Assembly: GCA_016934355.1 (NCBI GenBank)
Contig: JAFGTA010000177.1
Location: 1-7,310 of the forward strand
DNA length: 7,310 nt
Direction of reading: 5' to 3'
Source of the DNA: Candidatus Bathyarchaeota archaeon
GTDB lineage: Archaea > Thermoproteota > Bathyarchaeia > TCS64
Below, piece after piece: positions 6,069-7,310 of this stretch. The translations under genes and the position numbers were made by a program. The notes beneath the pieces are model-generated. The model did not search any database, was not told where the DNA came from, and worked only from the letters and a program-made list of their open reading frames with translations. Position 1 is the stretch's first letter, and each line of letters begins with the position of its first letter.

Positions 6069-6077
6069 GTAAAAATG
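6069..6077 (-). promoter_or_regulatory. T-rich element: weak TATA box of the dehydrogenase and/or terminator of the membrane operon
   Basis: On the minus strand this reads ACATTTTTA. It sits 9 bases after the stop of the upstream membrane gene and about 28 bases before the dehydrogenase ATG. The T5 run could end the upstream transcript, and the A/T core could serve as a poor TATA box. In the 40-base gap nothing else could do either job. Confidence 0.35.
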
Positions 6078-6085
6078 TTTGATCC

Positions 6086-6568
6086 CTAGGGAGCTATTCT
6101 GCCCGGTGGGGCTGCCTCTACACGCGCCTCGCTCCACTCGAGGACGGACTGGATTATCCTGAGTACGACGACGCCCACCGTGAGATAGATGAAGGCGCGC
6201 ATATCTAGCTGTATGAAGCTGGTGCCGCCCTCCATGGCCACAGTGAACTCTGTGAGGCCGAGGCTCATGTAGTTTCCGACCCCGAGGAGGATGACGGTGA
6301 ACCCGAGGGCTGAGACATTCTGTACCAGCGAGGCAGCCAGGTATGTGACGCTGGTCTTGTCCACGAAGCCTTTCACGAGGGTTATCATCGCGGTGACTCC
6401 GCCCAGTATCTTCATCTGGGTTAGGAACGCGGGCAGGTCCACGCCGGAGTCAGTTATCATCTGGGCTATGTCCGGCGGTAGGTACTGAGGCAGCAGGTAT
6501 GGCACCCCCACGAAGATGATCACCGTCAGGAGAGCCGACAGCGTGGCTCCTACTCTTCTGTCTTCCAC
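6086..6568 (-). CDS. unrecognised small membrane protein, four predicted helices
   Basis: 160 residues of unknown family. Predicted membrane segments are about 8-26 (LSALLTVIIFVGVPYL), 52-69 (MKILGGVTAMITLVKGF), 76-98 (LAASLVQNVSALGFTVILLG) and 123-143 (FIYLTVGVVVLRIIQSVL). The short acidic/basic N-terminus precedes helix 1, and the C-terminal tail is soluble (SEARVEAAPPGRIAP). The start is GTG 6568, whose G is also the last base of the preceding gene's TAG stop (TAGTG). An AGGAGG site (6578-6583) lies 9 bases upstream. The open frame reaches back to 6652, but the extra 28 residues are Arg/Gln-rich, lie inside the upstream gene and look spurious. The tight overlap with the upstream gene, itself membrane-anchored, suggests translational coupling and a shared complex. 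Without homologs I assign no function. Confidence 0.8.
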   Translation of the reverse strand: MEDRRVGATLSALLTVIIFVGVPYLLPQYLPPDIAQMITDSGVDLPAFLTQMKILGGVTAMITLVKGFVDKTSVTYLAASLVQNVSALGFTVILLGVGNYMSLGLTEFTVAMEGGTSFIQLDMRAFIYLTVGVVVLRIIQSVLEWSEARVEAAPPGRIAP

Positions 6569-7020
6569 TAGTCGCCGCCTCCTGACATTGTCACGGTGTT
6601 GGAGAAGCTGATCAGGTCGTACAGGCTCGATACCTCTACGCTGGTCACCCACTCGACGTCGGACCCGTCCTGCAGGTATTGCATCGCCGTGCTCAGAGGT
6701 ATCGACAGTTCAAGATCCACGGGAGCCTGTTCCCCCGGCATCAAAGTGACCTCCGCATAGTCCGATGCGAGGACGTGGTCTCCTTCGGCGACCAGGCTGA
6801 GGGTGACGTATAGCGTTGCCTTCAGGTAGCCGTCGTTCCGGGGTGTGAGACTCATGTGTATTATCACCGGGTCGGTCATTTCGAGGTCGATCTGTTCGCC
6901 TTCACCGGGGATGACCGTTGAGAACACCCCGATCATGGCGTGCATCCCGGCTGTGAAGCCGAGGACGCCTCCGATCTGCACGAGGGCGATGAATATGCCT
7001 AGTAACTGGGAAGACTTCAA
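6568..7020 (-). CDS. unrecognised membrane-anchored protein with an extracytoplasmic beta-rich domain
   Basis: 150 residues of unknown family. After a short basic N-terminus (MKSSQ) comes one long hydrophobic segment, about 6-37, compatible with an uncleaved anchor; no clear signal-peptidase site is visible. The remainder (about 44-146) has alternating hydrophobic/polar residues typical of beta strands, such as KATLYVTLSLVAEGDHVL and YAEVTLMPGEQAPVDLELS, and suggests a small beta-sandwich outside the membrane. The C-terminus is NTVTMSGGGD. TTG 7020 is the first possible start after an in-frame TAG and is needed to include the anchor; the next Met (residue 26) would destroy it. A TATA box at 7051-7060 lies about 35 bases upstream. 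This is the first gene of a two-gene operon with the four-helix protein, overlapping it by one base. Function unknown. Confidence 0.78.
   Translation of the reverse strand: MKSSQLLGIFIALVQIGGVLGFTAGMHAMIGVFSTVIPGEGEQIDLEMTDPVIIHMSLTPRNDGYLKATLYVTLSLVAEGDHVLASDYAEVTLMPGEQAPVDLELSIPLSTAMQYLQDGSDVEWVTSVEVSSLYDLISFSNTVTMSGGGD
6578..6583 (-). promoter_or_regulatory. Shine-Dalgarno site AGGAGG deciding the start of the four-helix protein
   Basis: A near-perfect ribosome site inside the end of the preceding coding sequence, 9 bases before GTG 6568. It decides in favour of the shorter 160-residue protein over the longer open frame starting at 6652. Confidence 0.65.
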
Positions 7021-7030
7021 CCCGGATCGC

Positions 7031-7069
7031 CTCTAGATTACTCTGCTTGCGTTTAAATAATTTCTAGAG
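7031..7069. repeat. paired CTCTAGA/TCTAGAG sites flanking the TATA box of the membrane operon
   Basis: CTCTAGA (7031-7037) and TCTAGAG (7063-7069) form a 7-base inverted repeat. Each arm contains the palindrome TCTAGA, spaced 31 bases apart (about three helical turns), with the minus-strand TATA box between them. This is a plausible operator layout for a dimeric regulator; I noticed no other TCTAGA in the window. Confidence 0.35.
7051..7060 (-). promoter_or_regulatory. TATA box of the two-gene membrane operon
   Basis: TTATTTAAAC on the minus strand predicts transcription from near 7030, giving a leader of about 10 bases before TTG 7020. It is the only A/T-rich element in the right place. Confidence 0.5.
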
Positions 7070-7144
7070 CACAACACGATTTGTTCAGTTTATGGACAGC
7101 GCTGTGCTGGCACGTATTACCGATCCTGATGATCCCTTGGTAAA

Positions 7145-7153
7145 CTTTTAAAC
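7145..7153 (+). promoter_or_regulatory. TATA box of the AN1 zinc finger gene
   Basis: CTTTTAAAC is centred about 29 bases before ATG 7178, predicting a leader of only a few bases. A GAGGT motif (7169-7173) also sits 4 bases before the ATG. The message is either near-leaderless or starts slightly upstream and uses that motif. Confidence 0.5.
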
Positions 7154-7177
7154 CGCTGCCGATTCCTTGAGGTTGAG

Positions 7178-7310
7178 ATGCCGCTATGCTACTTCTGCGG
7201 AAAGGAGATAGAGGAGCCCGTCAGGTGCCCATACTGTAACCTGACCTTCTGCGAGGAGCATCTGCCGCAGAAGGCCCACAGGTGCATCGCGTTATCAAGC
7301 AGGATAAGGA
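7178..7310 (+). CDS. AN1-type zinc finger protein, N-terminal part (cut by window edge)
   Basis: Only 44 codons are visible. They contain a complete AN1 zinc finger: C4-x2-C7, C17-x2-C20, C25-x2-H28, H34-x-C36, with the usual hydrophobic/aromatic residues (CPYCNLTFCEEH). AN1 fingers bind two zinc ions and mediate protein contacts. In archaea an N-terminal AN1 finger is often followed by a multi-helix membrane protease domain (rhomboid or site-2 type), but the rest of this protein is outside the window, so a stand-alone finger or other fusion is equally possible. ATG 7178 is the natural start: GAGGT lies just upstream and the first zinc ligand comes at residue 4. It is transcribed divergently from the membrane operon, with 157 bases between the two start codons. 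Confidence 0.85.
   Translation, partial: MPLCYFCGKEIEEPVRCPYCNLTFCEEHLPQKAHRCIALSSRIR

Noticed and set aside
6569..6652. N-terminal extension of the four-helix membrane protein to an ATG at 6652.
   Set aside because: The added residues are Arg/Gln-rich, overlap the coding sequence of the upstream gene, and are disfavoured by AGGAGG placed 9 bases before GTG 6568.
7068..7108. AGCACA...TGTGCT with a nearby CAGCGCTG palindrome, as a hairpin or small RNA in the last intergenic region.
   Set aside because: The arms are only 6 bases with a loop of about 29 bases, and no promoter or terminator frames them.

Overview
The window looks like a gene-dense stretch of an archaeal chromosome. It carries an FtsZ, A/T-rich TATA-type promoters, short or absent leaders, T-run terminators, an AN1-type zinc finger start and frequent GTG/TTG starts. 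Genes are GC-rich and the gaps between them clearly AT-rich. FtsZ argues against the Sulfolobus-type Crenarchaeota. The style of the soluble receiver-PAS-GAF kinase recalls Bathyarchaeia, Thaumarchaeota and Methanomicrobia/Methanomassiliicoccales. A Bathyarchaeia-like source is a guess from memory, not something I could test. I see no tRNA, rRNA, CRISPR array, insertion sequence or integrase.

Layout: (1) 1-669 (+) is the 3' two-thirds of ftsZ. It converges, with 4 bp between stops, on (2) 674-2623 (-), a cytoplasmic receiver-PAS-GAF-HATPase sensor kinase. Where that kinase should carry the phosphoacceptor His it has Asp. (3) 2624-2947 is an AT-rich divergent promoter region with good TATA boxes both ways, a small inverted repeat and a possible 27-codon ORF. 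(4) 2948-3598 (+) is a divergent ribulose-phosphate 3-epimerase-like TIM barrel lacking one canonical metal ligand. It is followed by (5) 3629-4045 (+), an unrecognised 138-residue protein with four clustered Cys. (6) 4038-4982 (-) is a DHH/DHHA1 phosphoesterase whose 3' end overlaps gene 5 by 8 bp. (7) 5035-6045 (-) is a D-isomer-specific 2-hydroxyacid dehydrogenase, probably NADP(H)-linked. (8-9) 7020 down to 6086 (-) is a two-gene operon for a membrane-anchored beta-rich protein and a four-helix membrane protein, joined by a TAGTG stop/start overlap. (10) From 7178 (+) the window enters an AN1 zinc finger gene cut by the window edge.

The genes do not form one recognisable pathway. Only two pairs look co-transcribed: the epimerase-like gene with the Cys-cluster gene, and the two membrane genes. 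The other genes appear to have their own promoters. The items most worth a second look are the Asp-for-His kinase, the metal-ligand change in the epimerase-like protein, the unrecognised membrane pair with paired TCTAGA sites around its TATA box, and the four-Cys protein.
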